This document shows, one piece after another, positions 1 through 6,173 of a stretch of 9,043 nt of DNA. A model generated the notes under the pieces. The model saw only the letters and a program-made list of their open reading frames with translations, was not told the DNA's origin and searched no databases. Origin of the DNA: an uncultured Chloroflexota bacterium (GTDB lineage: Bacteria > Chloroflexota > Chloroflexia > Thermomicrobiales > UBA6265); NCBI GenBank assembly GCA_937901745.1, contig CALGSZ010000161.1:1-9043 (forward strand), given 5' to 3'. Within the stretch, counting starts at the first letter, position 1. Each line of letters begins with the position of its first letter. The position numbers and the translations under genes are program-made.

Positions 1-933
1 CCCGAGCGGGTTCCCGTTGAACGAGCCCCCGTGGTAGAGCGCCCGCGGGTGCGAGGGCTTGAAGTAGGACATGAGCTCCTCGGAGGCGCCGATCGCGCCC
101 ACGGGAAGGCCGCCGCCGATGAACTTGCCGAGGCAGGTGATGTCCGGCTCGATCCCGTAGCGCTCGGCCGAGCCGCCCTCGGCGAGCCGGAACATGAGGC
201 AGTCGTCGAGGATGGTCAGGATCCCAGCCTCCGTGGCGAGCTCGATCAGGCCCGGCAGGAAGCCCGGCGGGGGCGGGATCACCTGGAAGGTGAAGAGGAT
301 CGGCTCGATCACCACCGCGGCGATCTGGTCCTTGTGTGCGGCGAAGACCCGCTCGAAGCTCTCGAGCTCGCCGAACTCGCCGAGCAGCGTCCTCCCCTCG
401 AGCTCGCCGATGCCGTAGAGGCCGGCCTCGAGGTCGTCGTAGGAGCCGTGGTAGGCGCCGTTGAACTTGACGACGAGCGGGCGCTCCGTCGCGTGCCGGG
501 CGAGCTTGACGGCCAGCATCGTCGCCTCGGTGCCGGTGTTCGCGAAGCGCACCTGCTCGGCGTGCGGTAGCCGGCGGACCAGGAGCTCGGCGAACTCGAT
601 CTGGTGGATCGACGTGCCGGGCCACGCGGTGCCCTTCGGCATCGCCTCGAGCAGCACCTCGACGACCGGCTGGTACGCGTGCCCGTGGATCAGCGAGAGC
701 CCGTTGTAGGTGAAGTCGATGTAGCGGTTGCCATCGACGTCCCACAGGTGGACCCCCTCGCCGTGGTCGAAGACCAGCGGGTATGGATCGAAGTAGCCAA
801 AGGTGCGGGTGGATCCTGACGGCAGCACGGCGCGCGCCCGATCCATCAGCGATGCGGAACGCGCGGTGCGCTCCAGGTACGACTTCAGGATCGGCGAGTC
901 GCCTGTGGGCTCTGGTGGCGCAAATACCTTCAC
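1..933 (-). CDS. Class III aminotransferase, glutamate-1-semialdehyde aminomutase-like (3' end cut by window)
   Basis: PLP-dependent fold-type I aminotransferase of class III; 311 residues are visible and the C-terminal part lies outside the window. Landmarks in order: an N-terminal segment with LPSGSTR (37-43), as in glutamate-1-semialdehyde aminomutases; NTGTEATMLAVKLAR (132-146), the phosphate-binding loop; GAYHG (159-163), the aromatic residue stacking on PLP; an Asp pair at 243-244 for the pyridine nitrogen; and GKFIGGGLPVGA (269-280), with Lys270 as the Schiff-base lysine. The usual DEVMTGFR stretch reads DDCLMFR, so substrate use probably differs from HemL. The GTG start (933-931) overlaps the stop of the upstream regulator (GTGA), implying translational coupling. 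A role in amino-acid or amine catabolism is inferred from the GntR partner; a true HemL in haem synthesis is less likely. Confidence 0.9.
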   Translation of the reverse strand, partial: MKVFAPPEPTGDSPILKSYLERTARSASLMDRARAVLPSGSTRTFGYFDPYPLVFDHGEGVHLWDVDGNRYIDFTYNGLSLIHGHAYQPVVEVLLEAMPKGTAWPGTSIHQIEFAELLVRRLPHAEQVRFANTGTEATMLAVKLARHATERPLVVKFNGAYHGSYDDLEAGLYGIGELEGRTLLGEFGELESFERVFAAHKDQIAAVVIEPILFTFQVIPPPPGFLPGLIELATEAGILTILDDCLMFRLAEGGSAERYGIEPDITCLGKFIGGGLPVGAIGASEELMSYFKPSHPRALYHGGSFNGNPLG

Positions 934-1628
934 GTTTTCGGTCCCTCCGGGAACAGCTCGGGGTGGTCAGCAAGCGTCAGGCGGGTGCGGCGGATGTGGA
1001 TCCGGTAGAGCTCCTCCGCGTCGGCGGCAGCGCGCCGCTCAAGGGCCTCGACGATCATCCGGTGCTCGACCGCCGAGATCTCCAGGCGGTGCGGCAGGAT
1101 CGAGTAGACCCGGCGATAGCGCTCCGCCGTTTGCCAAAGCGAGTGGACGATCGAGAGCGCGCGGGGCATTCGCGCGGGCTCGAGGATCGCGACGTGCAGG
1201 TCGCGGTCGACGGCGAGGTAGGCATCGACGTCGTTCTTCTCGAGCTCGGCCTCACTCGCCTCGACGAGCTTCCAGATCTTCGCGACCTCGGCCTCGCTCA
1301 CGCGCGTCGCCGACTCAGCGGCCACGCGCGACTCGATCGCCTCCCGCAGCAAATAGATCTCGATCAGCTCGCGCGGGTCGAGCAGCGTGACCCGGGCACC
1401 GACGTCGCGCTCGAGCGTGACCAGCCCCTCGCCGGCGAGCTCACGCAGTGCCTCGCGGACGGGCAGCCGCGAGACGCCGAACTGCTTCGCCACGGCGTCC
1501 TGCTTGATCCGCTCGCCCGGCTGGAAGGTGCCGTCGAGGATCGCCTCGCGAAGCTGCCTCGCGACTGCGACCGCGCGCGGCTCCTCCGCCGATGCGGCCT
1601 TGGCGCCTGTCTCCTCCCGGACGGCCAT
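930..1628 (-). CDS. GntR-family transcriptional regulator, FCD subfamily
   Basis: A 232-residue DNA-binding regulator. The N-terminal winged helix-turn-helix spans about 21-85, with the recognition region VAKQFGVSRLPVREALREL (46-64) typical of GntR. The C-terminal all-helical FCD ligand-binding domain follows; its candidate metal ligands are visible as Asp141, His145, His189 and His211. The frame is open upstream to 1811, but the extra 61 residues have no family character and cover operator-like boxes, so I chose ATG 1628. GAGGA directly abuts this ATG, too close for a normal Shine-Dalgarno, and the predicted transcript starts only about 3 bases upstream, so initiation is probably near-leaderless. 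The gene is coupled to the aminotransferase by a 4-base overlap and likely controls it and itself in response to a substrate-derived ligand. Confidence 0.93.
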   Translation of the reverse strand: MAVREETGAKAASAEEPRAVAVARQLREAILDGTFQPGERIKQDAVAKQFGVSRLPVREALRELAGEGLVTLERDVGARVTLLDPRELIEIYLLREAIESRVAAESATRVSEAEVAKIWKLVEASEAELEKNDVDAYLAVDRDLHVAILEPARMPRALSIVHSLWQTAERYRRVYSILPHRLEISAVEHRMIVEALERRAAADAEELYRIHIRRTRLTLADHPELFPEGPKT

Positions 1629-1636
1629 TCCTCGCC

Positions 1637-1648
1637 GATTGGATCCGC
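1637..1648 (-). promoter_or_regulatory. Operator-like box A (GATTGGATCCGC)
   Basis: The 12-base plus-strand sequence GATTGGATCCGC is identical to box D read in the opposite direction. It overlaps the predicted -10 of the GntR operon. The core GGATCC is palindromic, as expected for a dimeric GntR regulator. Binding by the adjacent regulator is inferred. Confidence 0.55.
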
Positions 1649-1666
1649 AATGGATCCAAAAGTCAA
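1638..1666 (-). promoter_or_regulatory. Predicted sigma-70-type promoter of the GntR-aminotransferase operon
   Basis: Reading the minus strand, TTGACT (1666-1661) is a good -35. A 17-base spacer leads to TCCAAT (1643-1638), a weak -10. Transcription would begin near 1631, about three bases before the ATG at 1628. Boxes A and B lie across the spacer and -10, so a bound regulator would block polymerase. The -10 is poor, so the exact element is uncertain. Confidence 0.5.
1648..1659 (-). promoter_or_regulatory. Operator-like box B (TTGGATCCATTG on minus strand)
   Basis: The minus strand reads TTGGATCCATTG and contains the 8-base palindrome TGGATCCA. Its centre is 11 bp from the centre of box A, one helical turn, and it sits in the -35/-10 spacer. 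Together A and B form the likely repression site. Confidence 0.55.
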
Positions 1667-1710
1667 CCCCTAAGCGGACAGAAGTTCGCAAATAGCGAGA
1701 TTCTCTGTCA

Positions 1711-1722
1711 GATTGGATCCGA
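1711..1722 (+). promoter_or_regulatory. Operator-like box C (GATTGGATCCGA)
   Basis: It matches box A in 11 of 12 positions. Its centre is 63 bp from that of box B, close to six helical turns, and about 85 bp upstream of the predicted transcription start. An upstream auxiliary operator for looping, or a site for the opposite strand, would both fit. Confidence 0.5.
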
Positions 1723-1755
1723 TTCTTGGTCCCTCGTTTCCACCGGACGCAGGGA

Positions 1756-1767
1756 GCGGATCCAATC
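1756..1767 (-). promoter_or_regulatory. Operator-like box D (GATTGGATCCGC on minus strand)
   Basis: A perfect 12-base inverted copy of box A. Its centre is 43 bp from that of box C, about four helical turns. With A, B and C it completes a phased array upstream of the regulator gene. Confidence 0.5.
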
Positions 1768-1872
1768 GCGGGCGTCTCCGGGTGCGGCGAGGGCTGGCTA
1801 CTTGTGCGCACTCGGACCGGGGAAAGCGCCCGAGTCCGTCAGGCAAATAGCCCCCCGGGCGACTGGTCACCC
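1768..1872. other. Intergenic stretch between the operator array and the small ORF
   Basis: Nothing clear is visible here. With 1629-1767 it forms the intergenic region between the divergent metabolic operon and the island genes. No terminator, tRNA or repeat was found in it. Confidence 0.4.
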
Positions 1873-2010
1873 ATGACGCTCCGAGCCAGCCGCCCCTTCC
1901 TCCTCTTCCGCTTTGCCCTCCGCGAGGGCGACTTCGCCCTCGCCCAGCTCATCGCCCGGGCACTCTGGCGTGGAAAGAACAACCGAAGCGGTCGGCGTTT
2001 CCCGTCTTAA
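1873..2010 (+). CDS. Possible 45-residue small protein upstream of the metallopeptidase
   Basis: ATG 1873 opens a 45-codon frame ending in TAA 2008-2010. The first 30 codons use C or G in the third position almost without exception, as real genes in this window do. The predicted peptide is basic, with an amphipathic or hydrophobic stretch FLLFRFALREGDFALAQLIARAL (residues 9-31, three residues shared by overlapping segments FLLFRFALREGDF and ALAQLIARAL). No Shine-Dalgarno sequence is visible. The stop codon overlaps the predicted -10 of the metallopeptidase gene, which begins 10 bases later. I do not recognise the protein. A small regulator or partner of the metallopeptidase is possible, since ImmA-type proteases usually have a neighbouring partner, but it has no recognisable helix-turn-helix. 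It could also be a chance frame. Confidence 0.4.
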   Translation: MTLRASRPFLLFRFALREGDFALAQLIARALWRGKNNRSGRRFPS

Positions 2011-2013
2011 GAT
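2008..2013 (+). promoter_or_regulatory. Candidate -10 (TAAGAT) for a leaderless metallopeptidase transcript
   Basis: TAAGAT fits TANNNT and lies seven bases before ATG 2021. Transcription would therefore start at or next to the start codon. No Shine-Dalgarno sequence precedes that ATG, and no good -35 is visible. Confidence 0.45.
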
Positions 2014-2020
2014 CACGCCG

Positions 2021-2581
2021 ATGGAGGAGATCGAGCGCCGCGCAGAGGCCGTACTCGCCCGCGTCCCCAGCTACATCTGGGACGGGAACCAACCGCCGGT
2101 CCCCGTCGAGGAGATCGCCGACTCACACTTCGGTCTGTACGTGCGCGACGTCTCGGCCGCCGAGATGCGAGAGGCCCCGGGCTGCCCGCCCCTGGGCGAG
2201 GACGAGACGATCTCCGGCCTGCTCATCCCCAGCCTAGGCGAGATCTGGGTGAACGCCGAGGAGGCCGCGGCCTGGCCCCAGCGCCGGCGCTTCACGATCG
2301 CCCACGAGCTCGGCCACCACGTCCTCCACCAGACCGGCCAGCAGACCCTCTTCTGCCGCAAGGCCACCGTCGACTCCCCACCAGACCAGGAAGAGCCCGC
2401 GCCCCGCCCGGAGCTCCCGATGACCGAGCGCGAGGCCAACGCCTTCGCCGCCGCGATGCTGATGCCGGCCGACCTGGTCCAGCAGCTCTACCAGGCGACC
2501 GAGCGCAACTTCGAGAGGCTCTGCCAGCTGTTCGGGAGCTCGCAGCGGGCGATGGGGCGGCGGTTGCGGGCCGTGATTTGA
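2021..2581 (+). CDS. ImmA/IrrE-family zinc metallopeptidase
   Basis: A 186-residue cytoplasmic metallo-endopeptidase. The zinc-binding helix is FTIAHELGHHVLHQ, with His95, Glu96 and His99 forming HExxH. The second conserved block EREANAFAAAMLMPAD (136-151) supplies the third zinc ligand, Glu138. Family members (ImmA of ICEBs1, IrrE/PprI of Deinococcus) cleave repressors to switch on mobile-element or stress genes. The frame is open further upstream to 1913, but those residues are low-complexity Ser/Pro/Arg, so ATG 2021 is preferred and fits a leaderless start. Unusually, no XRE-type repressor, the normal substrate, is adjacent. P1 follows 45 bp downstream on the same strand, so the protease may act on P1 or on the small protein upstream. 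That link is inference. Confidence 0.9.
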   Translation: MEEIERRAEAVLARVPSYIWDGNQPPVPVEEIADSHFGLYVRDVSAAEMREAPGCPPLGEDETISGLLIPSLGEIWVNAEEAAAWPQRRRFTIAHELGHHVLHQTGQQTLFCRKATVDSPPDQEEPAPRPELPMTEREANAFAAAMLMPADLVQQLYQATERNFERLCQLFGSSQRAMGRRLRAVI

Positions 2582-2611
2582 GTCCGTGACTGGACCGCCG
2601 ATCTGCCTACC

Positions 2612-2617
2612 TAGGAT
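2612..2617 (+). promoter_or_regulatory. Candidate -10 (TAGGAT) in front of P1
   Basis: TAGGAT fits TANNNT and ends nine bases before ATG 2627. A weak -35-like TGGACC (2591-2596) lies 15 bases upstream. No Shine-Dalgarno sequence precedes the tandem ATGATG, so a leader of only a few bases is likely. Confidence 0.35.
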
Positions 2618-2626
2618 TCTCGCGCG

Positions 2627-3688
2627 ATGATGGCGCTCTGGCATGAAACGGACGGCGGCTGGTCACTCCTCGACCCGGTTCCGTTTCCCGACGAGGCCAC
2701 CCTTCACGACCTCGTGGCGCGCGAACCGCAGCTGCTCCCACTTTCGGGCTCGCCACAGGTCGCGGTGCTCGGGCGTGAGGTCAGTCTCGGATCAGGGGCG
2801 GCTGACCTGATTGCGGTGGAGGACTCGGGGCAAGTCGTCGTCATCGAGGTGAAGTTGGCACAGAACGCCGAGGCCCGACGCGCTGTCGTTGCCCAGGCTC
2901 TCGCGTACGCGTCCTATCTGGACGGCCTCTCACTGGAGAGCTTCGAAAGAGACGTTCTCGCCCGCCACCTACGCCTTTCCGGATTCAGCTCGATCGTGGA
3001 TGCCGTGTCCGATGTGGATCAGACCGGCGCTTTCGATGGCGAGACGTTCGTTACGGGACTCAGGGAGAGCCTCGCCCATGGACGCTTCCGCGTGGTTTTG
3101 GTCCTCGATCAGGCCCCACCAGAGCTCGTTCGTCTCGTCGGCTATCTCGAGCGCGTCACAGGCGAGCTGACGATCGATCTCGTCGCCGTATCGCTCTACG
3201 AGGCCGGCGGCGCTCGTTTGCTCGTTCCCCAACGCGTCGACCCGGCACGCCCGGCGCGGGAGACATCCACCCCGGCAGAGCGTCAGACGCAGGGAGAGCT
3301 TTCGCTCGGGCCGGAGGCGTTTGAGGCCTCAATCGACTCGGCTCCGCGCGATCGGGAGACCCTGCGGACGGTGACGGCCTGGGCGAAGGATCTCGAGAAG
3401 GCAGGTCTCGCACGTCTGTACTCCTACCGCGGCACTTCCGGCAGGCTGACCCTGCTCCCCTACCTCGTCGACGAGGATGCGGGTTTGATCACAGTCTGGA
3501 ACGACAACGGCGCTTACATAAGCCTCTGGCGATCGGTCTTCGAGCGTCGGGCCGCGAACACGATCGAAGCTGTTGAGGCACACCTCGGCAAGCGGATCGG
3601 CCAGGGAGGCACCACGCGGGAGATCACCGACGAACTGCTCGACGTCCTCGCACAGGCGTATGCAGCGACAGTCACGGCTGACGCGTGA
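2627..3688 (+). CDS. PD-(D/E)XK nuclease-like protein (P1)
   Basis: A 353-residue protein with a restriction-endonuclease-like N-terminal domain. Active-site pattern: Asp60 in GAADLIAV, Glu74-x-Lys76 in VVIEVK, then QALAY (90-94), the Q-x3-Y motif of RecB-type nucleases. A middle segment FRVVLVLDQAPPELVRLVGYL (154-174; FRVVLVLDQAPP then ELVRLVGYL) matches P2 and P3 in position and character. The C-terminal third (about 240-350) is a separate mixed alpha/beta domain resembling the one in P2; I cannot name it. Family members may nick or cut DNA or RNA, or only bind; all catalytic residues are present. The gene lies 45 bp after the metallopeptidase and 68 bp before the ADP-ribosylglycohydrolase, all co-directional. 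Third-position G/C bias looks weaker than in neighbours, compatible with acquisition by transfer. ATG 2630 is an alternative start. Confidence 0.85.
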   Translation: MMALWHETDGGWSLLDPVPFPDEATLHDLVAREPQLLPLSGSPQVAVLGREVSLGSGAADLIAVEDSGQVVVIEVKLAQNAEARRAVVAQALAYASYLDGLSLESFERDVLARHLRLSGFSSIVDAVSDVDQTGAFDGETFVTGLRESLAHGRFRVVLVLDQAPPELVRLVGYLERVTGELTIDLVAVSLYEAGGARLLVPQRVDPARPARETSTPAERQTQGELSLGPEAFEASIDSAPRDRETLRTVTAWAKDLEKAGLARLYSYRGTSGRLTLLPYLVDEDAGLITVWNDNGAYISLWRSVFERRAANTIEAVEAHLGKRIGQGGTTREITDELLDVLAQAYAATVTADA

Positions 3689-3756
3689 CGCACAAGCCGC
3701 CGATCAAGTTGTGAGCCAGTATGGGTTGAAGAGGGTCGGCCAGAATTGGTCGATCA

Positions 3757-4761
3757 GTGAGCGATCCGGCCAAGCGCGACCGTTTCCGTGGTGCTCTCCT
3801 TGGCCTCGCGGTCGGGGACGCGATCGGAACGGCCGTTGAGTTCGAGCACCCCGGAGACTTCCCACCGGTAACGGACATGACGGGCGGCGGGCCTTTCGGC
3901 CTGCCGGCCGGAGCTTGGACCGATGACACCTCGATGGCGCTCTGCCTCGCCGAGAGCCTGATCGAGCGCCGAGGATTCGACCCGGTCGACCAGCTCGCCC
4001 GCTACGTCCGCTGGTACCGCGAGGGCCACCTCTCGAGCACGGGCACCTGCTTCGACATCGGCAACGCGACCAGGGCCGCGCTCCACCGCTTCGAGCGCTC
4101 GGGCGAGCCGTTCCCCGGCAGTGCCGACCAGAACGCCGCCGGCAACGGACCACTGATGAAGCTCGCGCCCGTTCCGCTCACCTACTGCGAAGACCTCCCC
4201 GCAGCGGTCTCACTCGCCGGCGACAGCGCTCGCACCACCCACGGAGCCATCCAGGCGATCGACGCTAGCCGCTACTTCGCCGCCCTGATCGCCGCGGCCG
4301 TCAACGGGGTCGGAAAGGAGGAGCTTCTCCGGCCCGAGCCCTTCGAACCGTCGCCCGGGTTCTGGGACGCAGCTCCCCTCCACCCAGAGGTAGCGGAGGT
4401 CGCAGCCGGCTCGTTCCTCGAAAAGGACCCACCCGAGATCCGGGGCGGCGGTTACGTCGTCCACGCGCTCGAAGCCGCCCTGTGGGCGCTCGCGAAGGCC
4501 GACGCGTTCAAAGACGGCGTCCTCCTAGCCGTCAACCTCGGCGATGACGCGGACACGACCGGCGCGATCTGTGGGCAGCTCGCCGGCGCCCTCTACGGCG
4601 TCCACGGAATCCCACCCGAGTGGCGCCAGAAGCTCGTCATGGGCGAGCGGATCTCGCAGTTCGCCGACGAGCTCTACGAGCTTTCCTCACAGGTCCCCGC
4701 TCCCCGACTGACGTCCGCTGAGCCGGACTGCCGCCGTTCGTTGCGGATCGGAAACTCTTGA
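3757..4761 (+). CDS. ADP-ribosylglycohydrolase (DraG/ARH family)
   Basis: A 334-residue hydrolase of the all-helical ADP-ribosylglycohydrolase fold, expected to remove ADP-ribose from proteins or nucleic acids or to cleave related ADP-ribose compounds. Motifs are intact: LLGLAVGDAIG (14-24); WTDDTSMA (54-61), with Thr55, Asp56 and Asp57 as dinuclear metal ligands; GNGPLMKLAPVPL (129-141); and NLGDDADTTGA (260-270), with Asp264, Asp266 and Thr267 completing the metal site. Length is normal for the family. The GTG start places LLGLAVGD 13 residues from the N-terminus, as usual; no clear Shine-Dalgarno is seen. It follows P1 by 68 bp. In this setting it could reverse an ADP-ribosylating toxin, or act as a housekeeping enzyme. 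No ADP-ribosyltransferase partner is visible in the window. Confidence 0.93.
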   Translation: MSDPAKRDRFRGALLGLAVGDAIGTAVEFEHPGDFPPVTDMTGGGPFGLPAGAWTDDTSMALCLAESLIERRGFDPVDQLARYVRWYREGHLSSTGTCFDIGNATRAALHRFERSGEPFPGSADQNAAGNGPLMKLAPVPLTYCEDLPAAVSLAGDSARTTHGAIQAIDASRYFAALIAAAVNGVGKEELLRPEPFEPSPGFWDAAPLHPEVAEVAAGSFLEKDPPEIRGGGYVVHALEAALWALAKADAFKDGVLLAVNLGDDADTTGAICGQLAGALYGVHGIPPEWRQKLVMGERISQFADELYELSSQVPAPRLTSAEPDCRRSLRIGNS

Positions 4762-4957
4762 GATCACCGCGTCGACGGAGAATCTGCCGCTATTCACAGT
4801 TCGTCTCGCGTAGGGGATCCGCACGTTCGCAACGGCAATTCCCTCTTCCGCGATCGCACCGAGCCTCTCGGCGCCCTTCGGGAACTCGGTCGGATCTCCA
4901 TTCGAAGCTTCCCCTCCGGTGTCAGAGCAAGGCGCCAGCCGACGACTGAACGGCCGT
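4762..4957. other. Intergenic region with hairpins, no supported gene
   Basis: The stretch after the ADP-ribosylglycohydrolase has poor codon character in all frames. It holds a small hairpin, CCGAG-CCT-CTCGG at 4859-4871, and a longer-range pair ACCGAG (4858-4863) with CTCGGT (4885-4890). There is no U-tract, so an intrinsic terminator is not supported. Confidence 0.35.
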
Positions 4958-5224
4958 ATGGCCGCATTGGAGACCGCACTCCCCCGCGCTTTCGAGCGCA
5001 TCGAGGACTTCCTCGCGGTCCAGCGCGGACGGGATTTCGACGAACTGGTCGAGGCGATCATCTGCCTCCAGGAGTCGGTGTCCATCGACAACAGTGCACG
5101 CAGACTCATCCGAGACCGCCTCCCGCGGATCACCCCACACCCAGACGCACTCGGCGGCTTCATGCTCGGGCTCATCGTCGGCCTGACCGCCGCCCAACTC
5201 GAACGCGAGATGGTGACCGCCTGA
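4958..5224 (+). CDS. Unrecognised small protein, 88 residues
   Basis: Codon use is strongly G/C-ended, as in the real genes around it, so I accept the frame. From ATG 4958 it encodes 88 residues: a charged helical N-terminal half, then ALGGFMLGLIVGLTAAQLE (about 64-82), a glycine-rich hydrophobic stretch that could be a short membrane-associated helix. GTG 4919 is a possible earlier start adding 13 residues with poorer codon bias; neither has a clear Shine-Dalgarno. Its TGA stop shares a base with the ATG of the next gene (TGATG at 5222-5226), so the two are probably translationally coupled and functionally linked. I do not recognise the family and suggest no function. Confidence 0.65.
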   Translation: MAALETALPRAFERIEDFLAVQRGRDFDELVEAIICLQESVSIDNSARRLIRDRLPRITPHPDALGGFMLGLIVGLTAAQLEREMVTA

Positions 5225-5551
5225 TGTGGCTCGTAACGACGCAGGGCTTTCTACTCCGTCGTCGCTCACCGCCACGAGCCCGACACGCTCATCGTCCGCT
5301 CGCGCACGCGCGAGGACATCGAGGCGCTTCGTCGCCAACTCCCCGATCTCGAGCCCTTCGAGGATCCCGCCGCCGACTACCGCTGGCGCGCGCATGTCTC
5401 ACGCGACGAGTGGCAGGCGGCGGTCGCGGAGCTCACCGCGGCGATCGACTACGACAACTTCAAGGGAGCCGTCGCCCGCCGCCAGGGCCGCGAGCGCTCC
5501 GTCCTCTACGGCGAGGTGTGGTGGAAGCTCCTACGTCTGCAGCGAAATTGA
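5224..5551 (+). pseudogene. Small hypothetical protein (108 residues when corrected) broken by a +1 frameshift
   Basis: ATG 5224 begins MWLVTTQGF, then the frame collapses into Arg/Pro-rich text. Dropping one T from the TTT at 5248-5250 restores a good reading: GFYSVVAHRHEPDTLIVRSR continuing through DYRWRAHVSRDEWQAAVAEL to YGEVWWKLLRLQRN and TGA 5549-5551. The corrected product is 108 residues, with a compact Trp/Tyr-rich alpha/beta character. It resembles uncharacterised actinobacterial proteins of similar length that I recall but cannot verify here. It overlaps the stop of the preceding small gene by one base (TGATG). Possible causes are an assembly error, true gene loss, or +1 frameshifting at the rare codon TTT followed by C. 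No function is assigned. Confidence 0.75.
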
Positions 5552-5554
5552 CTT

Positions 5555-5815
5555 CTAATCGGTCGATGGGGACCGCCCCCTGTCACCGAGGAGGTAGGGG
5601 TGGCTCGCCCTGGTCGGAACGAGTGCGGCGAACCGCTCGCCATAGCGCTCCTTCAGCAAGGCCCTAACCGCCTCGAAGCGCCATGCGCCTTCCCATATCG
5701 CCGGCTCACGCCAGATCTCCACGTTCCCGCAACGGATGAGTGTCCAGCGATCGCTTGCCGCCTCTTCGAAGTCCCACGCAAACTCGATCCGCTCGCCCTC
5801 GGGCTCGGGGAGCCG
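5555..5815 (-). pseudogene. C-terminal remnant of an unrecognised protein, start missing
   Basis: Read on the minus strand, the frame ending at TAG 5557-5555 encodes about 80 protein-like residues, including GERIEFAWDFEEAASDRW, TLIRCGNVEIWREPAIWEGA and WRFEAVRALLKERYGERFAA. It is Trp-rich and charged, and looks like a genuine folded C-terminus rather than a shadow frame. There is no ATG in front of it: an in-frame TGA lies near 5845, and the first candidate start is GTG at 5722, inside the conserved-looking text. The upstream part is replaced by the antisense of the HD-like remnant. I read it as the 3' end of a gene whose 5' part was deleted. Family unknown. Confidence 0.5.
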
Positions 5816-5818
5816 AGC
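5803..5818. repeat. Short hairpin at the junction of the two remnants
   Basis: GCTCGG-GGAG-CCGAGC is a 6-bp perfect stem with a 4-base loop. It sits where the minus-strand remnant stops and the plus-strand remnant starts. It may simply be GC-rich coincidence, or it may mark the deletion endpoint. Confidence 0.35.
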
Positions 5819-5820
5819 GG

Positions 5821-6105
5821 GCGCGGCTGGTCTGCGAGCGAGTCAGGTCCTTCGGCACCGATGCCGTGGCGCTCAAGGCGGCGGACCTGCTCGCCAACGC
5901 GACCAATCTCGTCCACGACGCGGAGACCCACGACCCCGAGTACTTCGGCGAGATCTTCGGGCCCGAGCGCAGCTCCGCCAAGATCGCCCACTACCTCGAG
6001 CTCGCGGACCTGCTCGTCGCGGAGCTGGAGGCGGCCGGCGCCTATCCGGAGCTGCGAGAGGCGCTAGCAGCGCGCGTGGCGGAGCTCCGCGGTTTCGCGG
6101 GCTAG
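5821..6105 (+). pseudogene. C-terminal remnant of an HD-type phosphohydrolase
   Basis: The frame ending at TAG 6103-6105 encodes about 94 residues of good codon bias. The core ALKAADLLANATNLVHDAET (encoded from about 5869) resembles the K-A-A-D-L-x-N segment of HD-domain hydrolases of the RelA/SpoT-hydrolase type, in which this Asp binds the metal. A helical tail (FGPERSSAKIAHYLELADLL) follows, as in those proteins. The N-terminal half carrying the HD dyad is absent: upstream of 5821 the same frame is Arg/Pro/Ser-rich and has no family character. The nearest start codon, GTG 5740, lies in that non-homologous part. Probably inactive. Its 3' end faces the 3' end of P2 across a 68-bp gap with no clear terminator. 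Confidence 0.5.
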
Positions 6106-6173
6106 GCGAACGACTCTGGGCCCAGCGTTCTGCGGGCGCCCTGTCACACCGGGCCCCGCGCCCATAGGCCCAC

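Noticed and set aside
31..570. Plus-strand frame of 179 residues opposite the aminotransferase
   Set aside because: Antisense of an unmistakable class III aminotransferase; low-complexity Glu/Arg/Ala content.
783..1673. Long plus-strand frame of 296 residues over the GntR gene
   Set aside because: Shadow of the GntR gene: Leu/Asp/Arg-rich text with no domain, whereas the minus strand has clear wHTH and FCD motifs.
1913..2020. Upstream extension of the metallopeptidase to 1913
   Set aside because: The extra residues are Ser/Pro/Arg low complexity, the alternative small frame there has better codon bias, and ATG 2021 fits the leaderless promoter.
4687..5175. Minus-strand frame opposite the small 88-residue gene, with a protein-like stretch GDPTEFPKGAERLGAIAEEG
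   Set aside because: Part of it is antisense to a better plus-strand gene, third-position bias is poor, and the faint resemblance to a creatininase C-terminus is too weak to support a gene or remnant.
6106..6173. GGGCCC-rich inverted repeats between the convergent HD remnant and P2
   Set aside because: The GC-rich arms are short and there is no T-tract on either strand, so a bidirectional terminator is not supported.
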